Shown here: positions 37,707 through 48,200 of the stretch, piece by piece | Layout of the letters: each line of letters opens with the position of its first letter | Numbering within the stretch: the first letter of the stretch is position 1 | From: Sphaerimonospora thailandensis | GTDB taxonomy: Bacteria > Actinomycetota > Actinomycetes > Streptosporangiales > Streptosporangiaceae | DNA: 64,000 nt | Assembly (NCBI RefSeq): GCF_016863115.1 | Contig: NZ_BOOG01000044.1 | Location: 1-64,000, forward strand | Direction: 5' to 3' | Notes under the pieces: generated by a model | What the model was told of the DNA's origin: nothing | What the model saw: only the letters and a program-made list of their open reading frames with translations | The model's database searches: none | Translations under genes and position numbers: made by a program

Positions 37707-39254
37707 GTGTCTGACTTCGACACGGTTCTTGTGGTGGATTTCGGTGCGCAGTACGCGCAGCTGATCGCCCGCCGGGTGCGTGAATGCCACGTCTACTCCG
37801 AGATCGTCCCCTCGACGATGCCGGTGGCGGAGATGCTGGCCAGGAAGCCCAAGGCGATCATCCTGTCCGGCGGCCCCTCCTCGGTGTACGCGGAGGGCGC
37901 TCCGCCGGTGCCCGCCGGCCTTTTCGAGACCGGGGTGCCGACGTTCGGCATCTGCTACGGCTACCAGGCGATGGCCCTGGAACTGGGCGGAAAGGTGGCC
38001 AGGACGGGGAGCGCCGAATATGGCGGCACCTCGCTCAGCGTGCTCCGGGAGGGCGCGCTGTTCTCCGGGCTGCCGGCCACCCAGTCGGTCTGGATGTCCC
38101 ACGGTGACACCGTGACGGAGGCCCCCGCCGGGTTCATCGTCACCGCCTCGACCGAGGCGACGCCGGTCGCGGCGATGGAGGACGTCTCGCGTGGTCTGTA
38201 CGGTGTGCAGTTCCACCCCGAGGTGCTCCACTCCGAGCACGGGCAGGCCGTGCTCAAGCACTTCCTCGAGGCGGCCGGCTGCCGTCCGGCGTGGACGATG
38301 CTCAACATCGTCGAGGACGCGGTCGAGGCGGTCCGGGCACAGATCGGCGACGGCCGCGCCATCTGCGGCCTGTCGGGCGGCGTGGACTCCGCGGTGGCCG
38401 CCGCGATCGTCCAGCGGGCCATCGGTGACCGTCTGACCTGTGTGTTCGTCGACCACGGCCTGCTGCGCAAGGGCGAGGCCGAGCAGGTCGAGCGGGACTT
38501 CGTCGAGGCGACCGGCGTGAAGCTGCGCGTCGTGGACGCCGCCGAGCGGTTCCTCAAGGCGCTGTCCGGCGTGACCGATCCGGAGGAGAAGCGCAAGATC
38601 ATCGGCCGGGAGTTCATCCGGGTATTCGAAGACGAGCAGCGCGCGATCCTCGCCGACGGCCCGGTGGACTTCCTCGTCCAGGGCACGCTCTACCCCGACG
38701 TGGTCGAGTCGGGCGGCGGCACCGGCACCGCCAACATCAAGTCCCACCACAACGTGGGAGGCCTGCCGGAGGACCTGAAGTTCGAGCTCGTCGAGCCGCT
38801 GCGCACGCTGTTCAAGGACGAGGTGCGGCGGGCCGGTGAGGAGCTCGGCCTGCCTCCGGCGATGGTCTGGCGGCAGCCGTTCCCCGGCCCGGGCCTCGGC
38901 ATCCGGATCGTCGGGGAGGTCACCCGCGAGCGCCTCGACCTGTTGCGGGAGGCGGACGCCATCGCCCGCGAGGAGCTCTCGCGGGCCGGCCTCGACCGCG
39001 ACATCTGGCAGTGCCCGGTCGTGCTGCTGGCCGACGTGCGGTCGGTCGGCGTGCAGGGCGACGGTCGCACCTACGGTCATCCGGTGGTGCTCAGGCCGGT
39101 GACCTCCGAGGACGCGATGACCGCCGACTGGGCCCGGGTGCCGTACGACGTGCTGTCGCGCATCTCGACCAGGATCACCAACGAGGTCAGTGAGATCAAC
39201 CGCGTCGTTCTCGACATCACCAGCAAGCCCCCCGGCACCATCGAGTGGGAGTGA
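37707..39254 (+). CDS. guaA: GMP synthase (glutamine-hydrolysing)
   Basis: This 515-residue enzyme converts XMP to GMP using glutamine and ATP. The class I glutamine amidotransferase domain (about 1-195) has the nucleophile Cys in [11 protein letters not shown] and the His/Glu pair in [11 protein letters not shown]. The ATP-pyrophosphatase domain has the P-loop [13 protein letters not shown], and the C-terminal dimerisation domain ends [21 protein letters not shown] at 37707 gives the family start; the longer frame is not conserved. With guaB and guaB3 it completes GMP synthesis within the window. Confidence 0.96.
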   Translation: MSDFDTVLVVDFGAQYAQLIARRVRECHVYSEIVPSTMPVAEMLARKPKAIILSGGPSSVYAEGAPPVPAGLFETGVPTFGICYGYQAMALELGGKVARTGSAEYGGTSLSVLREGALFSGLPATQSVWMSHGDTVTEAPAGFIVTASTEATPVAAMEDVSRGLYGVQFHPEVLHSEHGQAVLKHFLEAAGCRPAWTMLNIVEDAVEAVRAQIGDGRAICGLSGGVDSAVAAAIVQRAIGDRLTCVFVDHGLLRKGEAEQVERDFVEATGVKLRVVDAAERFLKALSGVTDPEEKRKIIGREFIRVFEDEQRAILADGPVDFLVQGTLYPDVVESGGGTGTANIKSHHNVGGLPEDLKFELVEPLRTLFKDEVRRAGEELGLPPAMVWRQPFPGPGLGIRIVGEVTRERLDLLREADAIAREELSRAGLDRDIWQCPVVLLADVRSVGVQGDGRTYGHPVVLRPVTSEDAMTADWARVPYDVLSRISTRITNEVSEINRVVLDITSKPPGTIEWE

Positions 39255-39317
39255 CACCCCCAGGAGGAAGGGGTGGATCTTTCGGTGTGGTTTGTGTAGG
39301 GCGGGTATGGTATCGCG

Positions 39318-40577
39318 GTGATTGTCGCTCAGCCCGATACCGCCTCGTCGACCACATCGGGTGGCCATAATGCCCGGCTCGGCTGGCTTGACGCGTTACG
39401 CGGGCTCGGCGCGTTGGCGGTGGTCGCCGAGCACACTCCGTGGTTGATGCCGTCGCTGCGGCCAGACTGGTTCAGCCTCGGCATCTACGGCGTTCTGGTT
39501 TTCTTCCTGGTCAGCGGCTACATCATTCCGGCGTCGCTGGAGCGCAGGGGCGACGTCCGGGCCTTCTGGATCAGCCGGTTGTTCCGTCTCTATCCGATCT
39601 ATCTGCTGGTCGTCGGTGTTGTACTCGCCCTGGCCTTCTGGATGCCGGTGCGTCATTCCGTGCCGCGCCATCCCTCCGCGGTGGCCGCGCACGTGACGAT
39701 GCTCTTCGACGTCGTGCATCAGGGTGGCATGGCCAACACGATGTGGACGTTGTCGTACGAAATGGTGTTCTACCTGATCGTGTCGGCTCTGTTCATGCGC
39801 GGGGTGCACACCCGCAGCGGGACGTTCGCCATCGTCTTCGGCGTGGTCGCGATCTGCGCCGGACTGGTGCTGTCCGGGCCGCTGCTCCCCGACCACTGGC
39901 CGGCCATCGTGTCATGCGTGCTCTTCGTCGCGGGCATGGTCTGCCTGATCTCCGGCCGATTCCGCGCTGTCGCGGCCTACACCCTGGGGTTGATGGCCCT
40001 CGGGCTGCTCTTGTTCGGCAGCTACGTGCCTTGGTTCGGAGCGGCGATCCTCGCCGTGATGTTCACCGGGACGGCCATCTACCGCTGGGAGCAGGGCACC
40101 GGCGGTCTCCTGCCGGTGGTGGTCTCGGCGGTCCTGGTGGCGGTCGCGCCGGTGTGGTCGATCCAGGCGGGCTGGTGGTGGGTGCGGCCCGGCGCGTGGA
40201 TCACCACGTTGGCCCTTGCCGGCGGCACCTTCGCCGTCGGCATGGCCCTGCGCGGACGGACCGTGCCCGCGGTGCTGACCTGGCTGGGACTGATCAGCTA
40301 CTCGGTCTATCTGCTGCACGTTCCGCTGATGGCGTACCTCAACGCGTCGGTGGGTGACCTGCGCGCCGCGCCGGTCGTCGTCCAGATGGCCCTCATACTC
40401 GGCTACCTCGCGGTGCTGCTGTGCGTGAGCTGGTTGACGTACCGTTTCGTGGAATCCCCGGCGCGGCGCCTCGGCAGGTCGTTGATCGGCCGCGGTGTCA
40501 GCCTTCGGTCCCGTCCGGGAACTCCGGGGTGTCCGAATCGTCCGGCGGCGTCTCGGGATACACCTCACCCGGGGTGA
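39318..40577 (+). CDS. OafA/YrhL-type membrane acyltransferase
   Basis: This 419-residue integral membrane protein has about ten hydrophobic segments and the acyltransferase-3 signature: LGWLDALRGLGALAVVAEH (RG and H) and GVLVFFLVSGYIIPASLERR. It likely acylates a cell-surface sugar. The GTG start lies 6 bp after a TATGGT box (39306-39311), so the mRNA may be leaderless. Its last 80 bp overlap the 3' end of the converging polysaccharide deacetylase gene. The final 30 residues after the last membrane segment are charged and probably not part of the fold. Confidence 0.87.
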   Translation: MIVAQPDTASSTTSGGHNARLGWLDALRGLGALAVVAEHTPWLMPSLRPDWFSLGIYGVLVFFLVSGYIIPASLERRGDVRAFWISRLFRLYPIYLLVVGVVLALAFWMPVRHSVPRHPSAVAAHVTMLFDVVHQGGMANTMWTLSYEMVFYLIVSALFMRGVHTRSGTFAIVFGVVAICAGLVLSGPLLPDHWPAIVSCVLFVAGMVCLISGRFRAVAAYTLGLMALGLLLFGSYVPWFGAAILAVMFTGTAIYRWEQGTGGLLPVVVSAVLVAVAPVWSIQAGWWWVRPGAWITTLALAGGTFAVGMALRGRTVPAVLTWLGLISYSVYLLHVPLMAYLNASVGDLRAAPVVVQMALILGYLAVLLCVSWLTYRFVESPARRLGRSLIGRGVSLRSRPGTPGCPNRPAASRDTPHPG

Positions 40578-41256
40578 GCTCCTGGCCTTCGAGCAGCTTG
40601 GAGACCGTGACGAAGTGGTATCCCTGCTTGGTCAGCTCCCGCAGCACGGTGGGCAGTGACGAGGCCGTCTCCTTGACGGTCTCGTGCATCAGGACCACGG
40701 CGCCCGGCTCGGCGATCTCGAGGGCTTTCGAGGTGAGGAACTCGACGTTGCGATAGTCCTTGATGTAGTCCTTCGTGGCGACCGTGCCGGGGACCTGCAC
40801 CATCCCGAACTTGGCCACGATCTCCCGGGCCTCGTCGGGATAGAGGCCGCCGGGGGCGCGGAACACCACGGGGTCCTTCCCCGTGGCCTTCTTGATGATC
40901 CGCTGGGTGTCCCGGACCTCCGCGTAGATCTCCTGGGAGGTCAGGTCGGTGAAGTACTTGTGGTCCCAGCTGTGGTTGCCGATCTCGTGGCCGTTCTTGG
41001 CGACCTGGCCGACCATCTTGAGGTTCTTCTTGACCCGATTGCCGATCATGAAGAACGTGGCCTTCGCCTTGTATTTCTTCAGGACCTTCAGCAGGGTCTC
41101 GGTGTGCTCCGCCGGGCCGTCGTCAAAGGTCAGCGCGATGCACTTGTACGTCGCGCAGTACGGCTCCTTGGCGGCCCGGCTCGCATGCGAGGGTGTGGCG
41201 ATCGCCGTCGTCAGCACGCATGCGACGGCGACGGGGATCAATCGACGGAATGCCAT
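40498..41256 (-). CDS. Secreted polysaccharide deacetylase (NodB domain)
   Basis: This 252-residue exported enzyme has a signal peptide at residues 1-26 (ending SHASRA). The NodB domain shows the catalytic TFDDGP (43-48), the metal-binding HSWDH (His95, His99), FRAPGG and the C-terminal VVLMHET. It removes N-acetyl groups from peptidoglycan, chitin or another wall polymer. ATG at 41256 is preferred over the long upstream frame because it gives a proper signal peptide. It converges on, and overlaps, the acyltransferase gene by 80 bp. Confidence 0.92.
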   Translation of the reverse strand: MAFRRLIPVAVACVLTTAIATPSHASRAAKEPYCATYKCIALTFDDGPAEHTETLLKVLKKYKAKATFFMIGNRVKKNLKMVGQVAKNGHEIGNHSWDHKYFTDLTSQEIYAEVRDTQRIIKKATGKDPVVFRAPGGLYPDEAREIVAKFGMVQVPGTVATKDYIKDYRNVEFLTSKALEIAEPGAVVLMHETVKETASSLPTVLRELTKQGYHFVTVSKLLEGQELTPGEVYPETPPDDSDTPEFPDGTEG

Positions 41257-41444
41257 GGTGGGGATGCTCCTCGGGGGATCTTTGGACCAGCATCGTAACG
41301 GGTTCGCCTGGGAGGCCCCGTAAACCTTCCGCCAAGAACAGCCGTATGACGGCCTATTCACCCCTTCCTTTCGCGATGCTGTCCCGGTCAATGTGACGCG
41401 GGACGGCCGGAGAGACGACCGGCCGATGACCAGAAGGAGGGCGG

Positions 41445-43415
41445 GTGACCCGAGACGCCGCCACCCGAGTCGCCACCATCCGGGCCACCACCATCCCGGG
41501 CGCCGTGCGAGCCGTCGGCCGGGACGCGCGTACGTGGGGTGCATGCATCGGGTTCGAGTCCTGCCCCGAGTTGCTCGACCGCCTCTTCGAGGGTTGTCCC
41601 GGCCCCTGGATCCGCCTGGCCGAGGTCGGCCCGGACCCGCTCGCCGGAACCGGTGCCGCCGTCGACGCCTCGGCAGAGGCCGAGCCGTACGACTCGGTCG
41701 TCATCGCGGCACGGGCCCTGGCCGACGTGCGCGGGGCCGTACCGATGCGCGAACTGCTGCCGCGGGCCCGGCGCGTGCGGGTCGTGGTGGCGGAGGTCCC
41801 GTCGTGGGCGCTCCAACCGCTGCCGGTCGCGGGGCAGGGCGCGACCTGGCGACACCTGGTGGATCTGCGGGTCAGGCGCAGAGCGCGGGGCTGGCAGGTG
41901 GACGCCAGGTTCGCCGAGCCGGTGGCAGCGGGCGAGGTGCTCGCCCATGTCGCGCACGGACTCTTCGGGGCGCGCCGCCACCTGACCCAGCCGGTGATCG
42001 GCCTGGCCGGGGTCGGGGCCGCCCGTTGGCGGCCCGGCGACCCCAACGCGACGCCGGCGCCGCCGCGGGGGCCGGTCCCGGAACGGCGCGACGCCCCCGG
42101 ATGCGATCTCCTGCTGCTTACCACCGAGGAAGACGCGCTGCCCGAGGCCGCGCTGCCCACGGACACAGGGCATCGGGGCACGCGGCCACCGGGCGGCCCG
42201 ATCGCTTTCGTCGCCCGTCGCCCCCCGGAGTCTCGGCATCCCGACCCGTGCCCCGAGATGCTGCCTCCGGTGGACGAGGCCGTGATCAACCCCATCGGAT
42301 TTCGGCCGCAGCCGTCGATGCCGTTGGCCGCGCTCGTCGAGCACGGCCCGGACCTCACTGTGACCTGCGGCTCCGACACGCTCGTACGGCTTCCGCCGGG
42401 CGGCGGCCTCACCGACGTCGACGTCGCCCGGCTGCGCGACGTGCGGGGTGTGGTGGTGCCGGCCCTGGAAGGAAGACCCCTGGTCGCGGCCGGGATCGTC
42501 GCGGCCCTGGCGGCGGCCGGGATCCCGGTCGTCACCGACGCCGACGCCGAGCGGGACGCCGCCCTGGGGCCCGAGCTCGCCGCCGCGCTGGCGGCGGTCG
42601 AGCCCGGCAGGCTCGGTTCCGACCTCCACCGGGAGGAGATCAGCATCATGCTGCGCCGCCGCGCGCTGCGTGTTCACGGAGCGGTGGCCCGCTGGCGCGG
42701 CATCGTCGCGTCCGCCGGGCTGCCCGTGCCGCCGGAGCCGTCCGTCTCGGTCCTGCTGTGCACCCGCCGCCCGGAGATGATCCCGTTCGCCCTCGATCAG
42801 CTGAGGCTGCAGCGCGGGGTGCGGGCCGAGCTGATCGTCGGTCTTCACGGGGTGGCCGCGAGGGAGGCGGTGATCGATGGCGGGCCCTTCCCGGTCACCG
42901 TCATCGAGGCTCCGGCCGAGTGGTCATTCGGCGAGGTGCTGAACCGGATGGCGGCGGTGGCGTCCGGATCGTTCCTGGCCAAGGTGGACGACGACGACTG
43001 GTACGGACCCGATCACCTCGGGGACCTGCTGCTCGCGCAGCTCTACTCGGGAGCCGACCTCGTCGGCTCGGCCGCCGAGTTCGTCTACCTGGAACCGATC
43101 AATGTGACGATCAGGCGCTCCATCGGGACCGAGCGATTCGCCCCGCTGGTCGCCGGGGGGACGATGCTGGTGGCCCGGGCCGCGTTCGAGGCGGTGGGCG
43201 GGTTCCGGCCGCTGCCGCGCACGGTGGACGGTCAGTTGCTCGAGGCCGTACAGGCGGTGGGCGGGCGGATCTACCGCACGCACGGGTTCAACTACGTCCT
43301 GCGCCGCCGCGCCGCACGGGGACACACCTGGCAGCAGCCGCTGCCGTCGTTTCTCGGCTCCTACCAGGACCAGTGGCGCGGCCTGGCCTTCAACGAACTG
43401 ATGGTGCGGAGATGA
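41445..43415 (+). CDS. Glycosyltransferase with unknown N-terminal domain and C-terminal GT2 domain
   Basis: This 656-residue protein has a GT2 domain starting near residue 435 (SVSVLLCTRRPEMIPFALDQL), with the metal-binding VDDDDWYGPDHL near 514 and a C-terminal GGFRPLP. The first 430 residues are alanine- and arginine-rich, contain DLTVTCGSDTLVRLPPGG and a glycosyltransferase-like VVVPALEGRP...GIPVVTD segment, and may be a decayed or divergent second transferase domain. An AGAAGGAGG ribosome site precedes the GTG. The next GT2 gene starts 5 bp later. It opens the wall-polymer locus. Confidence 0.78.
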   Translation: MTRDAATRVATIRATTIPGAVRAVGRDARTWGACIGFESCPELLDRLFEGCPGPWIRLAEVGPDPLAGTGAAVDASAEAEPYDSVVIAARALADVRGAVPMRELLPRARRVRVVVAEVPSWALQPLPVAGQGATWRHLVDLRVRRRARGWQVDARFAEPVAAGEVLAHVAHGLFGARRHLTQPVIGLAGVGAARWRPGDPNATPAPPRGPVPERRDAPGCDLLLLTTEEDALPEAALPTDTGHRGTRPPGGPIAFVARRPPESRHPDPCPEMLPPVDEAVINPIGFRPQPSMPLAALVEHGPDLTVTCGSDTLVRLPPGGGLTDVDVARLRDVRGVVVPALEGRPLVAAGIVAALAAAGIPVVTDADAERDAALGPELAAALAAVEPGRLGSDLHREEISIMLRRRALRVHGAVARWRGIVASAGLPVPPEPSVSVLLCTRRPEMIPFALDQLRLQRGVRAELIVGLHGVAAREAVIDGGPFPVTVIEAPAEWSFGEVLNRMAAVASGSFLAKVDDDDWYGPDHLGDLLLAQLYSGADLVGSAAEFVYLEPINVTIRRSIGTERFAPLVAGGTMLVARAAFEAVGGFRPLPRTVDGQLLEAVQAVGGRIYRTHGFNYVLRRRAARGHTWQQPLPSFLGSYQDQWRGLAFNELMVRR

Positions 43416-43420
43416 GCTGA

Positions 43421-45184
43421 ATGACGATGTCATGGACACCGGCCCCTCTAATACCTTGGGCCACGCCGACCCCCACGGACCCGCTCGAGCCGGCGGGCCC
43501 TCGGACCCTTTCGAACCCTCTGATCCCGCACAACGATTACGGCGTGCTCGGCACACCGCCCGAGCCGGGCGGGTGGACGCCGGAACTGTCGGTGAGCGTG
43601 GTGATCCCCGCATACCGGGCAGAGCGGACGTTGCCGCTGACGTTGGCCGCTCTGGCCAGGCAGACCTACCCGGCCCACCTGCTCGAGGTCGTCGTCGTCG
43701 ACGACGGCGAGGCGCCCATGGGACCCCTGCCCGATCTCGTGCCGTGGCGGACCCGGGTGATCCGGCCGCGTCCCGGCGTCTGGGGCAAGCCGAGCGCCTG
43801 CGCGGCGGGCGCCGAGGCGGCCGACGGCGACGTCGTCCACTTCCTGGACGCCGACCTCGTGCTGTTCCCCGAGCACGTGGAGGCGCAGATGCGCTGGCAC
43901 CACCTCGCCGACTACCTGGTCGTACTCGGGCATCTGCGGTTCGTGCCCGGACTCGACGAGGTGCCCGTCGGCGAGGTGCTGGCGGCGATCGAGGCCGGCG
44001 CGGTGGACAGGCTCTTCGAGGGCGGCACGCCGCAGTGGACGATGCGGCGCTGGGATGAGACGGCGGATCTGCGGGAGGCGGGTCTTCATGCCTTCTCCGT
44101 CACCGTCGGCGCCACGCTCTCCGTCCGAGCCGAACTGCTGCGGGCGGTCGGCGGGATGGACCGCACGCTGGTGCTCGGCGAGGACACCGAGCTGGGATAT
44201 CGGCTGGCCCAGGCGGGCGCGGTCTTCGTCGCCGATCGCGCCGCTCGCAGCCGGCACATCGGCGAGTCCACGGTGATGCGGCGCGAGCAGGACGTGAAGC
44301 GGCACAACTGGCCTTACCTGGCCGAACGGGTGCCCGCCTTCCGCTGGCTGCGCGGGCATCCCCACCGCCGTTATCTCGTCCCGTACGTCGAGGCCGTCGT
44401 GCGTGTGGGAGACGCCTCGTTCGAAGAGATCCGGGCCACGGTCGACGGTCTGCTCGCGAGCAAGCTCCCCGATGTCGCCGTGAAGATCGTCGGCCCGTGG
44501 GGACGGCTCGGCGACGGACGACGCGATCCGCTCGACGACCCGTGGCTTGACCTGCGTCTCGTCCGCGGATGCTATGAGGGGGAGACCCGGGTCGCCTACT
44601 GCGAGAGCCTGCCCGAGGACTGCGCTCCCGTCCCCTTCAGATTCCACTGCCCGCCGGGTTGGGTGCCCTCCCGTAACACGCTCGGCTCCCTCATCAAGTT
44701 CGCCGACCAGCGCTGCCTCGGCGTCGTCTCCGTCGCACTCGAGGAGTGGGAGCCGGCTGCGCCGGCGGGGGGACCTGAGATCGTGCACGCCCGGCTGGAG
44801 CGTACGGCGGCGCTGAACCGCGCCCGATGGTGTGCCCGATGGTGTGCCCGAGGGAGTGCCGACGGGAGTGTCGACGGAGGCGCCGCCGATCTCGGTGACC
44901 TGGACGATCTCGTCCACGAGATGTTCGGCACGCTGTGGGTCGCCGGGGACACGTGGGGCCTCGCGCGGGCCGGGACCGTCGCCGCGCTGGTACGGACGCC
45001 GCGCAAGATCCGAGAGCAGCCCCGGAAGGACCCGCCGAGCCGGGTTTCCGGGCTGCGCGGGGTTCGGGGGCTTCGCAGGGTTCGAGGGCTGCGCAGGGTT
45101 CGAGGGCTTCGCGGTGTCGCGAGGTTGAGCCGTACGGCACGGCTCGTGCGGCGCCGGCTGCGCGCCATGGTCAGCCCGGGGTGA
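43421..45184 (+). CDS. GT2 family glycosyltransferase
   Basis: This 587-residue protein has a GT2 domain from about residue 56 (LSVSVVIPAYRAERTLPLTL, VVVVDDGEAP, HFLDADLVLFPEH). The receiver part is VGGMDRTLVLGEDTELGYRLAQAG, with the catalytic ED. The last 200 residues are less conserved and end in a basic tail of GLRRVR-type hexapeptide repeats. It starts 5 bp after the previous gene and is surely co-transcribed. The N-terminal 40 residues are Pro-rich. Confidence 0.85.
   Translation: MTMSWTPAPLIPWATPTPTDPLEPAGPRTLSNPLIPHNDYGVLGTPPEPGGWTPELSVSVVIPAYRAERTLPLTLAALARQTYPAHLLEVVVVDDGEAPMGPLPDLVPWRTRVIRPRPGVWGKPSACAAGAEAADGDVVHFLDADLVLFPEHVEAQMRWHHLADYLVVLGHLRFVPGLDEVPVGEVLAAIEAGAVDRLFEGGTPQWTMRRWDETADLREAGLHAFSVTVGATLSVRAELLRAVGGMDRTLVLGEDTELGYRLAQAGAVFVADRAARSRHIGESTVMRREQDVKRHNWPYLAERVPAFRWLRGHPHRRYLVPYVEAVVRVGDASFEEIRATVDGLLASKLPDVAVKIVGPWGRLGDGRRDPLDDPWLDLRLVRGCYEGETRVAYCESLPEDCAPVPFRFHCPPGWVPSRNTLGSLIKFADQRCLGVVSVALEEWEPAAPAGGPEIVHARLERTAALNRARWCARWCARGSADGSVDGGAADLGDLDDLVHEMFGTLWVAGDTWGLARAGTVAALVRTPRKIREQPRKDPPSRVSGLRGVRGLRRVRGLRRVRGLRGVARLSRTARLVRRRLRAMVSPG
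45050..45121 (+). repeat. In-frame 18-bp tandem repeat, four units
   Basis: Four consecutive 18-bp units (GGGCTGCGCGGGGTTCGG and variants) encode a Gly-Leu-Arg-x-Val-Arg motif near the C-terminus of the GT2 protein. Units 2 and 3 differ at one position. The last unit is degenerate. Confidence 0.9.
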
Positions 45185-45255
45185 GGGGGTTTCCGACATT
45201 CCCCGGCCCGTCACGGTCGCCACGGAAGTTCCGCCCGAGTTGGAAGGACCCGCCT

Positions 45256-48200
45256 GTGCCTCGCCTCAGCGTCATCATCCCGATCTACGAGGTGGAACCC
45301 TACCTCGCCGCCTGCCTGGAGTCGGTGGCCGCCCAGACCTGGCGTGACCTCGAGGTCGTCATGGTCGACGACGGGTCCCGCGACTCCAGCGCGCTGATCG
45401 CCGCCGCCTTCGCCGAGCGGGACCCGAGGTTCCGGCTGGTCAGCCAGGAGAACGCCGGACTGGGGGCGGCGCGCAACACGGGGGTGCGGCACGCCACCGG
45501 CGAATTCCTGGCGTTCCTCGACAGCGATGACCTTCTTCCGGTCCACGCGCTCGAATATCTCCTCGCCGCCCTGCTGCGTACCGGCTCCGACCTGGCCTCG
45601 GGCAACGTGCTGCGCTTCGACGGGCGGCGGACCCGGCAGTCGGCGCTGCACCGCGCGGTCTTCGCCCGGCCCGCCATGGCCACGCACGTCACCAGGCAGA
45701 GCGCACTCCTGCGCGACCGGTTGGTCACCAACAAGCTGTGGCGCAGGACGTTCTGGGAGGCGGGCGGGTTCGCCTTCCCAGAGGGGGTGCTGTATGAGGA
45801 CATCGCGTTGGCGCTACGCGGCCACTTCCTCGCCCGAAGCGTCGACCTGCTACCCGCGCCCGTCTATCTGTGGCGGGTGCGTGACCGGTCGATCACCCAG
45901 GACAAGACCCGGCTCGGTCATCTGGAGGACCGGTTCGCCGCGGTCCGCTCGGTCCGGACGTTCCTGGCCGAGCACGGTATGCGGGCGCAGATCCACGCCT
46001 GGGACCAGACGGTCCTCGAAACCGACCTGACGAACTTCGTCGACGTGCTCGACCAGGCCGGCGGCGCGTTCCATGACCGGTTCCTCGAGTTGGCCAACGA
46101 CTATTTGGACGAGGTGGCCGCGCCGGTGCTCGACGGGCTGCCCGCGCTGCGGCGGCTGCAGTGGCACCTGATCAGGCAGCGGCGGCTGGCCGACCTGCTC
46201 GACGTCCTGGCCTGGGACCGGCGGGTGCCGCCGGACGAGCGGTTCACCCGGCGGCTGTGGGGCTACCACCTCGACATCCCGCTGCTGCGGGAACGAGAGC
46301 CGAAGGTCCCCGCGGCCGTGTCGCGGGTGCGCGACGAACTCACCCCGCGCACCCGGATCGACGCGGTCAGATGGGAGGGCGGCAAGCTGATCGTCGAAGG
46401 CCGGGCCGCCCCCGACTGCCCCCGGCCCGTTCGGCGCTATCACCAGCAGATCTTCGCGACGCTCGTGCACGGCAGACGGCGCATCCGGGTCCCCGCCACG
46501 GTCATCCGTACCCGTGTTTCGGCCAAACCCAGATCACGGCGAGACTGGGGCGGCTTCCGGCTGTCGATCGATCCGGGGTCGCTGGACCGCCGTCCCGGAC
46601 TGTGGCATGTCGAACTGCGCGTGATCCACCGGGGTCTCCCGCTGCGCCGCGCACGGCTGGCCGACTCGCGCGCGGTCTGGGCGGACCGGGCCGGGCAGCG
46701 GAGCACCGGCCGTGACTTCTCCGTGGCGCCGCTGCTGACCGAGACCGGCCACCTCGCGCTGCGCGCGGAACGGGAGATCGCCAGAGCAGTCACGCAGAGC
46801 ATCCGGGACGGCAGGCTCCGCCTGGTCGGCCGCGCGCTTCGCGACCTCGGCCCGAAGCCCTCGCTCCTGGTCACGCGGCGGCCGGGCGGCGTTCCCCTCT
46901 CCTGCCCGGTCAAGGTCGACGGGTGCACCTTCGAGGCCGAGGTGGATCTGCGCGAGGTCATCGGCCGCGGCGCCCTCGGGAACGGCACTCTCGGGAGCCC
47001 GTACGAGATCCCGGGCATCTCGGGCATTCTCGGCGAGGAGCCGGCCGTGTGGCGCGTCGAGGTACGGACGGCGGACGGGGCCGTCACACCGGTCACCGCC
47101 GCCGACGATCTTTCGATCGGCCGGTACGGCACGGCGGGCCGGGAGATCGTCGTGCTGCCCGACCACTCCGGCTGCCTGATCCTCCGCGATCAGCCCGTCG
47201 CCGCGTTCGCCGACCTCACCGAGTGGCTGCCCGGGGGTGAGCTGCTCGTCGAGGGCGGGTTCGCCGCGCCGTACGGCCCGGCGGCGTTGGTGGTCCGCTC
47301 GACCGAGGGGACGGACGTACGGCTCGCACCGATCGAGGGAGCAGGCAGCCGGTTCCGGGCGCGGCTGGTGCCCGAGGAGGTCGATGCCCGGCGGCTGCCG
47401 CTGCCCCGCGGCCGATACGGCCTCGCGATCAGGGTCCGCGGCGACGATGGCGGCGACGGCGCCGGTGGTGGAGCCGGTGGCCTTACGCGGGATCTGCCCA
47501 TCGAGCTGGACGCCGACGAACCCCTGGTGCACGAGACGGCCCGCCGCACGTTCGAGCTCGCCGCCGACGGCGAGGGCCACGCCCTGCTGACCGTGGGCAG
47601 CGACCTGTCGCCGAACGAGCGCGGCAAGAAGGCCCAGCGGGAGCTGCGCACGAAGGCCTACCCGGCGATGCGCGGCAGGTCACTGCGGCCCGCCATGCTG
47701 TTCAGCGGCAACAGGGGGACGCGGTTCGCCGGGAGTCCGAGGGCGATCTACGAGGAGCTGCGGCGGCGAGGGGTGGAGCTGTCGTTCCTGTGCGAGGTGC
47801 GCGACGGCCAGGTGGCGCTGCCCGACCCGGTCGAGCCGGTGCGGTCACGGGGGCGGGAGCACTACGAGGCGCTGGCCCGCTGCCGCTACATCATCACCGA
47901 CCACGACCTGCCGCCCTGGTTCGAGCGGCGGCCCGACCAGACGGTCGTGCAGACGTGGCACGGCCCGCCCGCCGCCCTGGCCGCGCCCGAGGAGGGCCGG
48001 CGGCCGGTGCGGAGTGCCGGGCAGTGGACCCACGTGCTGTCGCCCGGCCCCTGGTGGACGCCGCGGCTGCGGGAGACCTTCGGTTTCACCGGCTTCGCCG
48101 GCCGGGTGCTGGAGACCGGCCTGCCCTGCGACGACGTCCTGGTCGAGCCGAACGGGGACGCGGTCGAGGCGAGGCGGCTGGTCAGGCGGAGGCTGGGCGC

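Noticed and set aside
41551-41561. GGTTCGAGTCC, resembling a tRNA T-loop
   Set aside because: No acceptor stem or other arms around it; it lies inside the GT2 coding sequence.
41393-43420. 675-codon plus-strand frame overlapping the GT2 gene at 41445
   Set aside because: Arg/Gly/Pro-rich shadow frame; the 656-residue frame has GT2 motifs and a strong ribosome site.
44935-45255. Upstream extension of the GT2-TagF fusion frame
   Set aside because: Lies within the previous GT2 gene; GTG at 45256 with GGAAGGA gives the correct GT2 start.
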